This document shows, piece by piece, positions 54,004 through 61,971 of a DNA stretch of 64,000 bases. The first letter of the stretch is position 1. The number at the start of each line of letters is the position of its first letter. Below the pieces are notes generated by a model that saw only the letters and a program-made list of their open reading frames with translations, was not told the origin of the DNA and did no database searches. The position numbers were made by a program, and so were the translations under genes. The stretch comes from Bacteroidota bacterium (lineage in GTDB: Bacteria; Bacteroidota; Bacteroidia; Flavobacteriales; Weeksellaceae): positions 10,697 through 74,696 of the forward strand of contig JAFAGO010000023.1 in assembly GCA_023422635.1 (NCBI GenBank), in the 5' to 3' direction.

Positions 54004-54681
54004 ATGGGCAAAAATAAATTAGCAAGATTTGCAGAAAACAAATCTTTAGCAAACGTCATCCAACCTACGCGTGAAGAAGCGCTTGCAGGTTTTCATTTAA
54101 AAGGAAAATGGCGTGAGGAAATATTTAAAAACAACAATCCAATTGTTTTGGAATTAGGCTGCGGAAAAGGCGAATATACCGTAGGTTTGGCCAAAGCGTT
54201 TCCCGAAAAAAACTTTATTGGAATCGATATTAAAGGAGCAAGATTTTGGTTTGGCGCAAAAGAAGCGACCGAAAAAGGAATGCACAATGCTGCTTTTCTT
54301 CGAACTCAGATTGAACTTATTGAGTATTTTTTCGCAGAAAATGAAGTAGATGAAATTTGGATTACATTTCCTGATCCACAAATTAAATACCGCAGAACGA
54401 AACATCGCCTTACGCACCCAGATTTCTTGGCGCGATACAAAAAAATCCTGAAACCAGGCGGAATTGTTCATCTAAAAACAGACTCTGAATTTTTGCATGG
54501 CTACACTTTAGGTTTACTGCAAGGCGCTGGGCACGAAATCATCACCGCTCACCATGACATTTATGGCGCTCCGGAATATGAAGCTAACACGCCACTTCTA
54601 AGAGAAGTTAAAACCTATTACGAAGGTCTTTTTGAAGCAAAAGGAAAAACCATTACCTATATTAAATTTAGAATCAAATAA
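54004..54681 (+). CDS. trmB: tRNA (guanine-46-N7)-methyltransferase
   Basis: The 225-residue protein has SAM motif I VLELGCGKGEYTVGLA (about 48-63), the GIDIKGARFW segment and the TrmB signature WITFPDPQIKYRRTKHRLTHPDFL. The latter holds the catalytic aspartate and the tRNA-contacting arginines/lysines. It makes m7G46 in the variable loop of many tRNAs. The short N-terminal extension is usual in Bacteroidota. Confidence 0.95.
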   Translation: MGKNKLARFAENKSLANVIQPTREEALAGFHLKGKWREEIFKNNNPIVLELGCGKGEYTVGLAKAFPEKNFIGIDIKGARFWFGAKEATEKGMHNAAFLRTQIELIEYFFAENEVDEIWITFPDPQIKYRRTKHRLTHPDFLARYKKILKPGGIVHLKTDSEFLHGYTLGLLQGAGHEIITAHHDIYGAPEYEANTPLLREVKTYYEGLFEAKGKTITYIKFRIK

Positions 54682-54859
54682 ATAGACGATAATTTCCAGA
54701 AGGATTTTTGCGGAAAATTCGGCACTTTATTTAGTAAGTTTCCCAAAATTTTGATGCGATAATTAATCACTGAATTCTTACATGAAGTAAAAATTCTTTG
54801 AGTAAAAAGTTATATTCTATAAAGCTTTTCAACGTAAAGTAATCATTATCAACATAAAA

Positions 54860-54890
54860 AAAATGCAGCAATCGAGGATTACTGCATTTT
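54860..54890 (-). terminator. rpsB terminator
   Basis: AAAATGCAG/CTGCATTTT stem with inner pairing. On the minus strand a T run follows, and the hairpin lies about 20 bases after the rpsB stop. The remaining 54,682-54,860 spacer shows no gene. Confidence 0.82.
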
Positions 54891-54909
54891 TTATGGTTAA
54901 GAAAAAATC

Positions 54910-55671
54910 TTACTGAGCGTCAAAGTCTTTATCTGCATCAGCAGTTACTTTTTCACCTTCTTCTTTTGATTTTTCTTTATCTGCTTTTCTTTGAGACTGA
55001 CCTTCTTTAATCGCTTCTGCAACGATAGAAAGAATCATATCAATAGATTTAGAAGCATCATCGTTTCCTGGAATAACATAATCCACTTTTCTTGGATCAG
55101 AGTTCGTATCAACGATTGCAAAAACAGGAATACCTAGTTTTTTAGCTTCAGTTACTGCGATGTGCTCGCTAAGGATATCTACAACAAAAAGAGCTGATGG
55201 AAGACGAACCATGTCTGCAATTGAACCTAAGTTTTTCTCAAGGTTTGCTCTTTGGCGATCAACTTGTAGTCTTTCTTTTTTAGATAAAGTTTCGAACGTA
55301 CCGTCTTTTTTCATTTTGTCGATCGCGTTCATTTTTTTAACGGCTTTACGGATGGTAACAAAGTTTGTTAACATACCACCTGGCCATCTTTCAGTAATAT
55401 AAGGCATGTTCAATTCTGAAGCGTGTTTTGCAACGATTTCTTTCGCTTGCTTTTTAGTCGCCACAAAAAGAACTTTTTTACCTGCAGATGTAATTTTTTC
55501 TAAAGCACTGCACGCTTCTTCCAATTTTACAGCTGTTTTATGTAAATCAATGATGTGAATACCATTTTTCTCCATGAAAATGTATGGAGCCATATTCGGA
55601 TTCCATTTTCTGGTCATGTGACCGAAATGTACACCTGCCTCTAGAAGGTCTTTTACATTTACTTTTGCCAT
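54910..55671 (-). CDS. rpsB: 30S ribosomal protein S2
   Basis: The 253-residue protein has LLEAGVHFGHMTRKWNPNMAPYIF, IIDLHKTAVKLEEAC, ITERWPGGMLTNF, and the late block FAIVDTNSDPRKVDYVIPGNDDA. It ends in a highly charged acidic/lysine tail. It is the third gene of rplM-rpsI-rpsB. The upstream spacer is 186 bases long and holds a leader hairpin and an inverted repeat. tsf, its usual partner, is missing downstream. Confidence 0.97.
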   Translation of the reverse strand: MAKVNVKDLLEAGVHFGHMTRKWNPNMAPYIFMEKNGIHIIDLHKTAVKLEEACSALEKITSAGKKVLFVATKKQAKEIVAKHASELNMPYITERWPGGMLTNFVTIRKAVKKMNAIDKMKKDGTFETLSKKERLQVDRQRANLEKNLGSIADMVRLPSALFVVDILSEHIAVTEAKKLGIPVFAIVDTNSDPRKVDYVIPGNDDASKSIDMILSIVAEAIKEGQSQRKADKEKSKEEGEKVTADADKDFDAQ

Positions 55672-55713
55672 GTTTTTGTTTTTGTTAGTTTACTTTCCGC
55701 TTTTTAAGCAATC

Positions 55714-55740
55714 AACTTTACTTTAGATGGGAGTAAAGTT
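55714..55740 (-). promoter_or_regulatory. Leader hairpin before rpsB
   Basis: AACTTTACT/AGTAAAGTT, a perfect 9-bp stem with a nine-base loop, lies about 43 bases before the rpsB ATG. No T run follows, so it is not a terminator. It may be an autoregulatory leader for S2 (inference). Confidence 0.4.
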
Positions 55741-55781
55741 TGGATGCTAAACGTAACGGGCAATTTTTTGATTAAACAAAT

Positions 55782-55844
55782 AGAGCCAAGAACCGAGAGC
55801 CAAAATCTGAAAATGCAATATTTTGTATCTTGAGTCTTGTATCT
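55782..55844. repeat. Imperfect inverted repeat in the rpsI-rpsB spacer
   Basis: Arms 55782-55806 and 55820-55844 match at 18 of 25 positions around a 13-base loop. The right side also contains two 14-base direct repeats (TTGTATCTTGA core) at 55823-55836 and 55837-55850. It looks like a small REP/MITE-like intergenic element. Confidence 0.5.
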
Positions 55845-55857
55845 TGAATCTGAAAAA

Positions 55858-56244
55858 TTAACGTTTTGAGAATTGGAATCTCTTTCTTGCTTTCTTTTGT
55901 CCTGGTTTTTTTCTTTCCACCATTCTTGCATCTCTTGTTAAAAGACCTGCAGGTTTCAAGGCCAATCTAAATTCAGCATTGATTTCGCAAAGTGCTCTAG
56001 AAATACCCAATCTGATGGCCTCAGCTTGACCTGTATTTCCACCACCGAAAACGTTTACAGTAACATCATACTGTCCTGCTGTTTCAGTTAGGGCAAAAGG
56101 TTGGTTCAATTTATAAACCATCACATCTGTTGAAAAATATTCATTCGCTGATTTTCCGTTTACGGTAATATTTCCAGAACCTGGTTTTACGTAAACTCTT
56201 GCTACTGAAGTTTTTCTTCTTCCGATTTTATGAACTGTAGACAT
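55858..56244 (-). CDS. rpsI: 30S ribosomal protein S9
   Basis: The 128-residue protein starts MSTVHKIGRRKTSVARVYVKPG, has NVFGGGNTGQAEAIRLGISRALCE and ends in the conserved basic tail RKKPGQKKARKRFQFSKR, which reaches the decoding site. It lies six bases after rplM, with which it forms a conserved pair. Confidence 0.97.
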   Translation of the reverse strand: MSTVHKIGRRKTSVARVYVKPGSGNITVNGKSANEYFSTDVMVYKLNQPFALTETAGQYDVTVNVFGGGNTGQAEAIRLGISRALCEINAEFRLALKPAGLLTRDARMVERKKPGQKKARKRFQFSKR

Positions 56245-56250
56245 AACTTC

Positions 56251-56706
56251 TTATTTGAATTCGTTAACGTTGATTACTTTTGGCTGTTGAGCTTCATGCT
56301 TATGTTCAGTACCTTCATATACATAAAGGTTTTTGTAAAGCTGAGATCCTAATTTGGTTTTAGGAAGCATTCCTTTAACGGATTTTTCCAAAACTTTTAA
56401 TGGATCTTTTTTCAATAACTCAGTAGCAGTCATAGACTTTTGTCCACCTGGATAACCTGTATGCCAAACATACGTTTTATCTGCCCACTTGTTTCCGGAA
56501 AGGGTTACTTTCCCAGCATTCAAAACAATTACGTTATCACCACAATCTGCATGTGGAGTGTAATTGGTTTTGTGCTTACCTCTCAAAATCTTTGCAACCA
56601 AAGAAGCCAATCTTCCTAACGGTTGACCTTCAGCGTCTACCACAACCCATTCTTTATTAGCGGTAGCTTTGTTCGCTGAAATTGTTTTGTAACTTAATGT
56701 ATTCAC
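56251..56706 (-). CDS. rplM: 50S ribosomal protein L13
   Basis: The protein has 151 residues from the GTG at 56706-56704 (read as MNTLSYKTISANKAT). The in-frame ATG at 56742 would lie only a few bases from the expected transcription start and adds 12 unrelated residues. L13 motifs are EWVVVDAEGQPLGRLAS, RGKHKTNYTPHADCGDNVIVLNAGKV and HTGYPGGQKSMTA. It is first in rplM-rpsI-rpsB; the leader contains a small hairpin. Confidence 0.95.
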   Translation of the reverse strand: MNTLSYKTISANKATANKEWVVVDAEGQPLGRLASLVAKILRGKHKTNYTPHADCGDNVIVLNAGKVTLSGNKWADKTYVWHTGYPGGQKSMTATELLKKDPLKVLEKSVKGMLPKTKLGSQLYKNLYVYEGTEHKHEAQQPKVINVNEFK

Positions 56707-56714
56707 ACTGATAA

Positions 56715-56729
56715 GTTTAACGATTAAAC
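56715..56729 (-). promoter_or_regulatory. Hairpin in the rplM leader
   Basis: GTTTAA-CGA-TTAAAC, a perfect 6-bp stem, lies between the -7 element and the GTG start. It could be part of an L13-responsive leader of the kind described in Bacteroidota. Confidence 0.35.
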
Positions 56730-56752
56730 ATAATTTTCCCAATAAGGGTGTG

Positions 56753-56760
56753 CAAAGGTA
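56753..56760 (-). promoter_or_regulatory. -7 element (TACCTTTG) of the rplM-rpsI-rpsB promoter
   Basis: Exact consensus match. The start of transcription would be near 56747, giving a leader of about 40 bases. Confidence 0.65.
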
Positions 56761-57010
56761 ATGATTTTTTTTGGATTATTAAAATAGCGTGGCAATAAAA
56801 TAATTAAGGTTGAGAATTCGCTGTCCATATTTTTCTTCTAGAAATTCGCTTGCTCACAAATTAAAAAAATCATCAACGTTTATGATTGATTAACATTACT
56901 GCATTCTTTTAAACTTTAATTAAACACTAATTTAAAAAAGAAAATAAAACATGGCTTATTTATTGTACCCATCGGTTTGTCTAAACTACAAATGATGACA
57001 AACAATAATT
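56761..57010. other. Gene-free spacer
   Basis: This is AT-rich sequence with no supportable protein gene. It holds only tiny plus-strand frames (for example a 14-codon frame at about 56952 and a six-codon one at about 56993) that run towards the plus-strand terminator at 57011. A short untranslated RNA ending there is possible. Confidence 0.4.
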
Positions 57011-57043
57011 AAAGGACTGATTTTAATTGGTCCTTTCTTTTTT
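57011..57043 (+). terminator. Plus-strand terminator without a plus-strand gene
   Basis: AAAGGACTGA/TTGGTCCTTT forms a 10-bp stem (two G-U) with loop TTTTAA, followed by CTTTTTTAA. On the minus strand the T run is weak. The minus-strand gene at 57042 ends exactly at its edge. Confidence 0.65.
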
Positions 57044-57374
57044 AATACCGCAAGGATTTACTTGGTCGAAAACTCGCGATTAAATAGTACGCCACAAAAA
57101 CAGTGGAAAATTTAATAATTGAAGGAATGGCAAATTCCAAGTTAAACACCAAACTTCCAACCACAACTAGTGCGATAATGCCTACAAACGATAAGCCCAT
57201 TTTCTTAAATAAAGGCCATTGTGGGCGATCTACGAAATACGCCAAGCCCCAACCTAGCCCAAAAGCAATCGCATAGTAAAGATCTAATGCCCAACCAGCA
57301 CTATCTAGAAAAAAATATTGGGCAAGAAAGCTAATTAAAGTACCTCCAACAAAAAAAAGTAGGGATTTTTTCAC
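57042..57374 (-). CDS. Small membrane protein of unknown function
   Basis: The 110-residue protein has a GTG start (57374-57372) and four hydrophobic segments: MKKSLLFFVGGTLISFLA, LYYAIAFGLGWGLAYFV, MGLSFVGIIALVVVGSLVF and FSTVFVAYYLIASF. No family recognised. Its -7 element TAATTTTG (57389-57396) overlaps the last stop codon of the upstream regulator remnant, so it is expressed independently. Confidence 0.65.
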   Translation of the reverse strand: MKKSLLFFVGGTLISFLAQYFFLDSAGWALDLYYAIAFGLGWGLAYFVDRPQWPLFKKMGLSFVGIIALVVVGSLVFNLEFAIPSIIKFSTVFVAYYLIASFRPSKSLRY

Positions 57375-57388
57375 AAGTATAATTTTTG

Positions 57389-57396
57389 CAAAATTA
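57389..57396 (-). promoter_or_regulatory. -7 element (TAATTTTG) before the small membrane protein gene
   Basis: Exact consensus match 14 bases before the GTG start; overlaps the stop of the regulator pseudogene. Confidence 0.55.
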
Positions 57397-59017
57397 AATG
57401 TTTTTAAGCTGCTCTCTTCTATTTTTCAAGTAAAAAGAAGGTCCAATTCCTGCGACTCCTTTAAATGAATTTGAAAATGCACCGAGTGAAGAATAGCCTA
57501 AAACCTCAGCAATATAGGAAAGTTTATATCTTCTAAACTCCTAATTTTCTTCAACTTTATGAATGAAATAAGAAATCCGCAAGTGATTGATATATGCGTT
57601 GAAATTTTGCTTTTTATTTTCTTTTATAAATTCAGAAACCGTTTTAGGGTTACAGTTAAAAAGCGTCGCTAGTTTGGTAATGGTGAAGTTTTTCTCTAAA
57701 TAAAGATCTGATTTTTCAAACGCAATTAATTGTTGCTGTAATTGTTCGTACAGCTTTTTCGAGAGTACATTATTTTTGTCTGCTGCTTCATCACATTCTA
57801 CTTCTTGCTCTTGATTAGAAAGTGGTAAAACTATTTCTTTCTCAAAATCAACATCTTCCTTATCGTCAAGCACGTACGACTTGAACTCCTTTCTATCAAT
57901 TGATTCTAAAAGTTTTTTGATATTTTTTTTGAGCTGATTTCTCTTTATAAAGGTAAACACCAACTAAAGCAGAAATTAGAAGTGCCAGAAACAAAATAAA
58001 CCCCTTGTATTTTGATAACTAGCTTTGGTTTTCATTAATTTTCTTCTCCGCATTGGTTAATTGATTCCCCAAGGCTTTACTATTTTGAGCATCGATATTT
58101 TCGGTAAGTTTATGTAACTGAGCTTGCGTTTCATTGTATTTTTCGGTTTCTCCCACAGCGTGGTATACCGAAGCTAAATTCTTTAAAATCTCCTGTCGCT
58201 TGTTACTATAATTATTATTGTTCGGTAAAAAACCAAGGGCTTCTTGAAACAAATGAATCGCATCTTGATGATCCCCTGAAATCATTGCGACATATCCTCT
58301 ATCGTGAAAAATAGCAGATAACATATACTTATCGGTGGGCGGCACAAGTAAAAGCGCCTTCTTAAAATACACTTCTGAAGAATCTCTCTCGCCTAAATCG
58401 CCATAATTGTATCCCACATTCGTATAGGAAGAAATCAGTTGATGCTCCCTAAGCTGCTTATTTTCTAAGTGAGAAAAAGCGTCTATCGCTTAGAGAGATA
58501 TGGCCAAACGTTTTCTTTTAGCATCTTCATCTTGCGTATCTCCTAAAGCAACTAACTGAGAATTGTAAATTAATCCTCTTATCTCGTAGGATTCCTGAGA
58601 TCTTCGTCTTTCAACCAGAGATAATCCCTTTTCAAAATATTCATCAGCCATTTCGAAAAGATTCATCTTTGCATATTGGGTGCCTTTTATTCGATATGCT
58701 AAGGCTTGCTCTTCGGGATAATTATATTTTGTAGCAACCTCTAACGCTTTATCGGCATTTTCTAAACACGCGGAACTATTTCCTTTTAAGAGGTATCCGA
58801 AGCTTTTTAGATAAAAACCTTTACTTACAAACTGAAAATTTTTATGAACTTCTGCACTTTTTATAAATTGATCAAGTTTTACAAGTGTATGATCAACATC
58901 GTTATTCATTTCCACTTTTAAAAGATCATAATCATTCTGAAAATCAATATTTTGCTGACTCTTAACAACCACGATTGAAAGTAAAAAAAAGAATAAAAAA
59001 CAAAATTTTTTAATCAC
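57394..59017 (-). pseudogene. Broken AraC-family regulator with N-terminal TPRs
   Basis: The original protein can be followed over ~540 codons. A signal/anchor (MIKKFCFLFFFLLSIVVVKSQ, GTG start at 59017) leads into a TPR region, a membrane helix near 57,990 (GFILFLALLISALVGVYLY), a linker and a C-terminal AraC HTH domain. The HTH shows FTITKLATLFNCNPKTVSEFIKENK...INHLRISYFI, then RYKLSYIAEVLGYSSLGAFSNSFK. The frame is destroyed by an in-frame TAA (58490-58492), a TAG (58019-58021), a one-base insertion in the A-rich stretch around 57917-57935 and a TAG (57541-57543). All parts between remain clearly homologous, so decay is recent. It diverges from the surface-protein array it may once have controlled. 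Confidence 0.85.
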
Positions 59018-59100
59018 ATAAGCAAATAAATTTTTGTAAAATTCAGAATTTTGCAAATATCGAGCCCTTAAAAGCATACAACGAAGTTTCAACAATTGCG

Positions 59101-59115
59101 ACCTTTGCAAAGGTA
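59101..59115. promoter_or_regulatory. Palindrome forming back-to-back promoter -7 elements
   Basis: ACCTTTGCAAAGGT (59101-59114) is a perfect 14-bp palindrome. Read on minus it gives TACCTTTG (exact consensus, 59108-59115); read on plus it gives GACCTTTG (7 of 8). It lies between the regulator remnant and the first surface-protein gene. Confidence 0.6.
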
Positions 59116-59129
59116 AAAAAAATGAATTG

Positions 59130-59953
59130 ATGAAAAATATTTACTTCTTGCTTCTTGCCCATTTTGCTTTTTTTTGCTCCGCCCAAGTAGGAATCAACAC
59201 CAATCTTCCACAAGGAAAATTTCATGTTGATGCAGCAAAAAACAATACAACAGAACTCACGGATCTTCAAAAAAATGACGATTTTGTAGTAAAAAGCGAC
59301 GGCAAAATTGGGTTAGGAAACACAAATCCAGCAGTTCGATTGGACGCTCGATCGGCAAACAACTCCAACAGCGCAATAGCAATAGGATATACGGATGTTA
59401 AGCTGGTGCAGGTGCAATTCGATATAATAACACATCGGGTGGTCTTTTACAAATTTCAGACGGTTCTAAATGGGGCACTTTACTTTCTACCCCAACAAAA
59501 TCATTTGTAGCAGCACATATCGTTGCCGAAAATGCGAGCAAAAAAATTAATTCGACCGCAAAAGCAATTACAGGCTGGACCACAGTAAAAGATACCAATA
59601 GTGATTTTAATGCATCTACAGGTGTATTTACAGCAAGAAGAGATGGCGTATACAACATTAATTTTACATATGACTTTGTGCAAGGCAGTGTAATCGCCGC
59701 CTCCAATGTGGAAGCTCAAATTGTGAAAGGAGGAAATGCGATTCTCGTTAAATGCTTAAAAACTTTTGGAAAATCAAACAGAGAGGCTCAAGCGGGTGGA
59801 ATATGCAATTCTTCAGTTGCCCTTAATAAAGATGAAACGATAGAAATTCGCTTATTACAAAACATTGATACTGTATCAAGAGGATTAAGGTCAACGACAG
59901 ATGTATCAAATGGGTTCTTTGGTTTCAACAACATTTCAATAGTAGAATTATAA
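59130..59953 (+). pseudogene. Surface-protein gene, copy 1 of 3 (frameshifted)
   Basis: From the ATG at 59130 the frame encodes a signal peptide (MKNIYFLLLAHFAFFCSA) and the family start QVGINTNLPQGKFHVDAA, as far as GYTDV. One base is missing at about 59400-59402. Restoring it continues as AGAGAIRYNNTSGGLLQISD, then ITGWTTVKDTNSDFNASTGVFTARRDGVYNINFTYDF and finally FFGFNNISIVEL, for a 274-residue product close in length to copy 2 (277). The C-terminal part resembles a C1q/TNF-like jelly roll. As read, translation stops early at 59510. A single indel could also be a sequencing error. Confidence 0.8.
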
Positions 59954-59956
59954 ATT

Positions 59957-60790
59957 ATGAAAAAGAATATCACCTATATCATTTGCTCATTTCTACTACC
60001 ATTACAACTATGGTCACAAGTTGGAATTGGAACATCTAATCCTATAGGAGCGTTTCATATTGATGGAGCTTCTAATAGTGACGCATCAGACTCAAGCACA
60101 CTTACGGATGATGTCGTTCTGCTCCCCAATGGAAACCTCGGAGTTGGAAATGCTTCACCAAAAGTAAAATTAGATGTTAGAGGAAAAACAAACTCAAGCG
60201 CCATCGGTTTAGGAAATCCTACAGATACAGAACTTACAGCAGCTAACGCTAAAGAAGGTGCCATCAAGTATTACTACACATCAGATACAGATAAAGGAAT
60301 AAAATATTCCAATGGATCAACGTGTATCAAAAGACCATCTACAGATATTAAAGCTTTGGTTTTCGCAAATAAAAATAGTTCGCAAATAATTAATGCAAGC
60401 ACTACTACCTCGATTACGGGTTGGACAGAAAGCGCCGACAGAACAGATAGTTTTGCTTCTGGAGTTTTTACTGCTCCGAGAGATGGAGTGTATATCGCCA
60501 CATTTAATATTGCGCTAACCAATCAAGCAATCTCTAACGATTCGAGATTAAAACTGATCTTAATATCAAATACTACGACTGGAGTTCCAACATATAAATG
60601 CGTCTACTCCTTTCCTGGTACTGGAACCGGAACAGTCTCAAATATCGTGAGCGGAAGCTGTACAGGCGTTTTTTATCTAGCGAAAAACAATACCATTACT
60701 CCACAGGTTTACCAAAATACCGGAGCAGGAAATAGTCGAACGATTCTCAATGACGCCTCTTATAATACTCTTTCCATAATAGAAAAATAG
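59957..60790 (+). CDS. Surface protein with C1q-like C-terminal domain, copy 2 of 3 (intact)
   Basis: The 277-residue protein has a signal peptide MKKNITYIICSFLLPLQLWS followed by QVGIGTSNPIGAFHIDGA, a stalk-like start common in Bacteroidota fibre-type surface proteins. The region NGNLGVGNASPKVKLDVRG...SSAIGLG resembles short beta-fibre repeats. Residues ~135-277 form a jelly-roll domain like C1q/TNF (ITGWTESADRTDSFASGVFTAPRDGVYIATFNIAL...YNTLSIIEK). It starts three bases after copy 1 ends and is three bases before copy 3. Function unknown; surface display is inferred. Confidence 0.8.
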   Translation: MKKNITYIICSFLLPLQLWSQVGIGTSNPIGAFHIDGASNSDASDSSTLTDDVVLLPNGNLGVGNASPKVKLDVRGKTNSSAIGLGNPTDTELTAANAKEGAIKYYYTSDTDKGIKYSNGSTCIKRPSTDIKALVFANKNSSQIINASTTTSITGWTESADRTDSFASGVFTAPRDGVYIATFNIALTNQAISNDSRLKLILISNTTTGVPTYKCVYSFPGTGTGTVSNIVSGSCTGVFYLAKNNTITPQVYQNTGAGNSRTILNDASYNTLSIIEK

Positions 60791-60793
60791 AAA

Positions 60794-61732
60794 ATGAAAA
60801 ACACAAATCTATATATATTTTTTACTTCCCTGGCATTTACAACAATGGTAAATGCTCAGGGCAATCGAGTGGGAATCGACATAAAGCGCCTCTTGTAAAA
60901 TTCCACGTTGATGCTCAAAAAAATACTTCATCAGCAACAAATGCGTTATTAAAAGACGATTTAGTAATTACTGAAGAAGGTAAAATGGGTTTGGGTACAA
61001 GTACACCAAGCACGAGGGTTGATCTTCGAAATACTGAAAACAAAGATACCGCATTAGGATTAGGAAAAACCTCTCAAACCGCTGCAGAAGCAGATGCAGG
61101 CGCAATTCGTTATGACGCCAACAACGGAATAGAATACTCTAACGAAACGGATTGGATAAAAATCGCAGGAGAATCAACACAAAAAACAATCGTGGCTACA
61201 ACTAAAGATACCTCGGTCAGTTCTGCTGCTAATGCATTTTGCTACAATGGAGGTTTTAATAGTACACAAAGTACACTCCCCAATAGAGCCCCTTGCTATA
61301 TCCGGTTATGGACATCTAAATACAGCAACACTACTGCAGGAGGAACATTAAATGCTGAAACAGGACAATTTACTGCAAATCGCGATGGTATTTTTACAGC
61401 TACATTTACATTTGCTTTACAAGCAGCGCCACTCGCAGCTAGCACAGATAATGCTAATCAGGTAGAGGCCATTTGGAGACACATTAGAGACAATACGGAA
61501 ATTAACTCTGTAAAATGGGCAAACACTTATTCTTCAAATAGCAATGGTAACATTCTACTAGGCTCAAGTTGTACTGCAAATTTCGACATGCAAAAAAAAC
61601 GATATCATTCGACCAGAAATCTGGATGGATGTAAGTAATGGAGCCAACTCAAATCAAACTGCAAATCAAAGGAGACAATTTGATGTTTCCAATAATGGAT
61701 CATATAATAATTTAACCATTATAGAAAATTAA
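60794..61732 (+). pseudogene. Surface-protein gene, copy 3 of 3 (two frameshifts)
   Basis: From the ATG at 60794, a signal peptide MKNTNLYIFFTSLAFTTMVNA and VGID are followed by loss of one A near 60882-60885. The next frame gives KAPLVKFHVDAQKN and continues through ALGLGKTSQTAAEADAGAIRYD and FTANRDGIFTATFTFAL. A tract of eight A at 61592-61599 then shifts the frame again; with seven A it would read DMQKNDIIRPEIWMDVSNG and end YNNLTIIEN, stop at 61730-61732. Restored length is about 313 residues. Confidence 0.82.
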
Positions 61733-61806
61733 GTTTTATTATCATTTTATTGCTAAGGCAGTTTTATAATTTTATAAAGCGGTCTTAACTTTTATAAAAA
61801 CTATCG

Positions 61807-61850
61807 AAAAATGAGGCAAATTCGATAACGCCTATTTTTCTCATTTTTAA
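61807..61850 (+). terminator. Possible terminator of the surface-protein array
   Basis: AAAAATGAG (61807-61815) and CTCATTTTT (61840-61848) pair perfectly around a 24-base loop with a little further pairing. The T stretch is part of the stem. The rest of the 61,733-62,021 spacer shows no gene. Confidence 0.45.
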
Positions 61851-61971
61851 GTCTTCGCAGTAAATTTGCTCGATAACCTCCAAAGCATATTGTAAAAAAT
61901 CCAATGTTTTAAAATATTATGAGATTAAGAAAACTCACAATCTTCATCATATATTTTAAGATAAATGTTGA

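Noticed and set aside
55672..55857. Small gene in the rpsI-rpsB spacer
   Set aside because: The only frame is an extension out of the end of rpsI (antisense-rich, repeat-derived) without start context or family resemblance.
57541..59017. Stop-codon recoding or programmed frameshifting in the AraC/TPR gene
   Set aside because: Three different stops plus a frameshift, with no recoding signals and other genes using the same stops normally; ordinary decay explains it.
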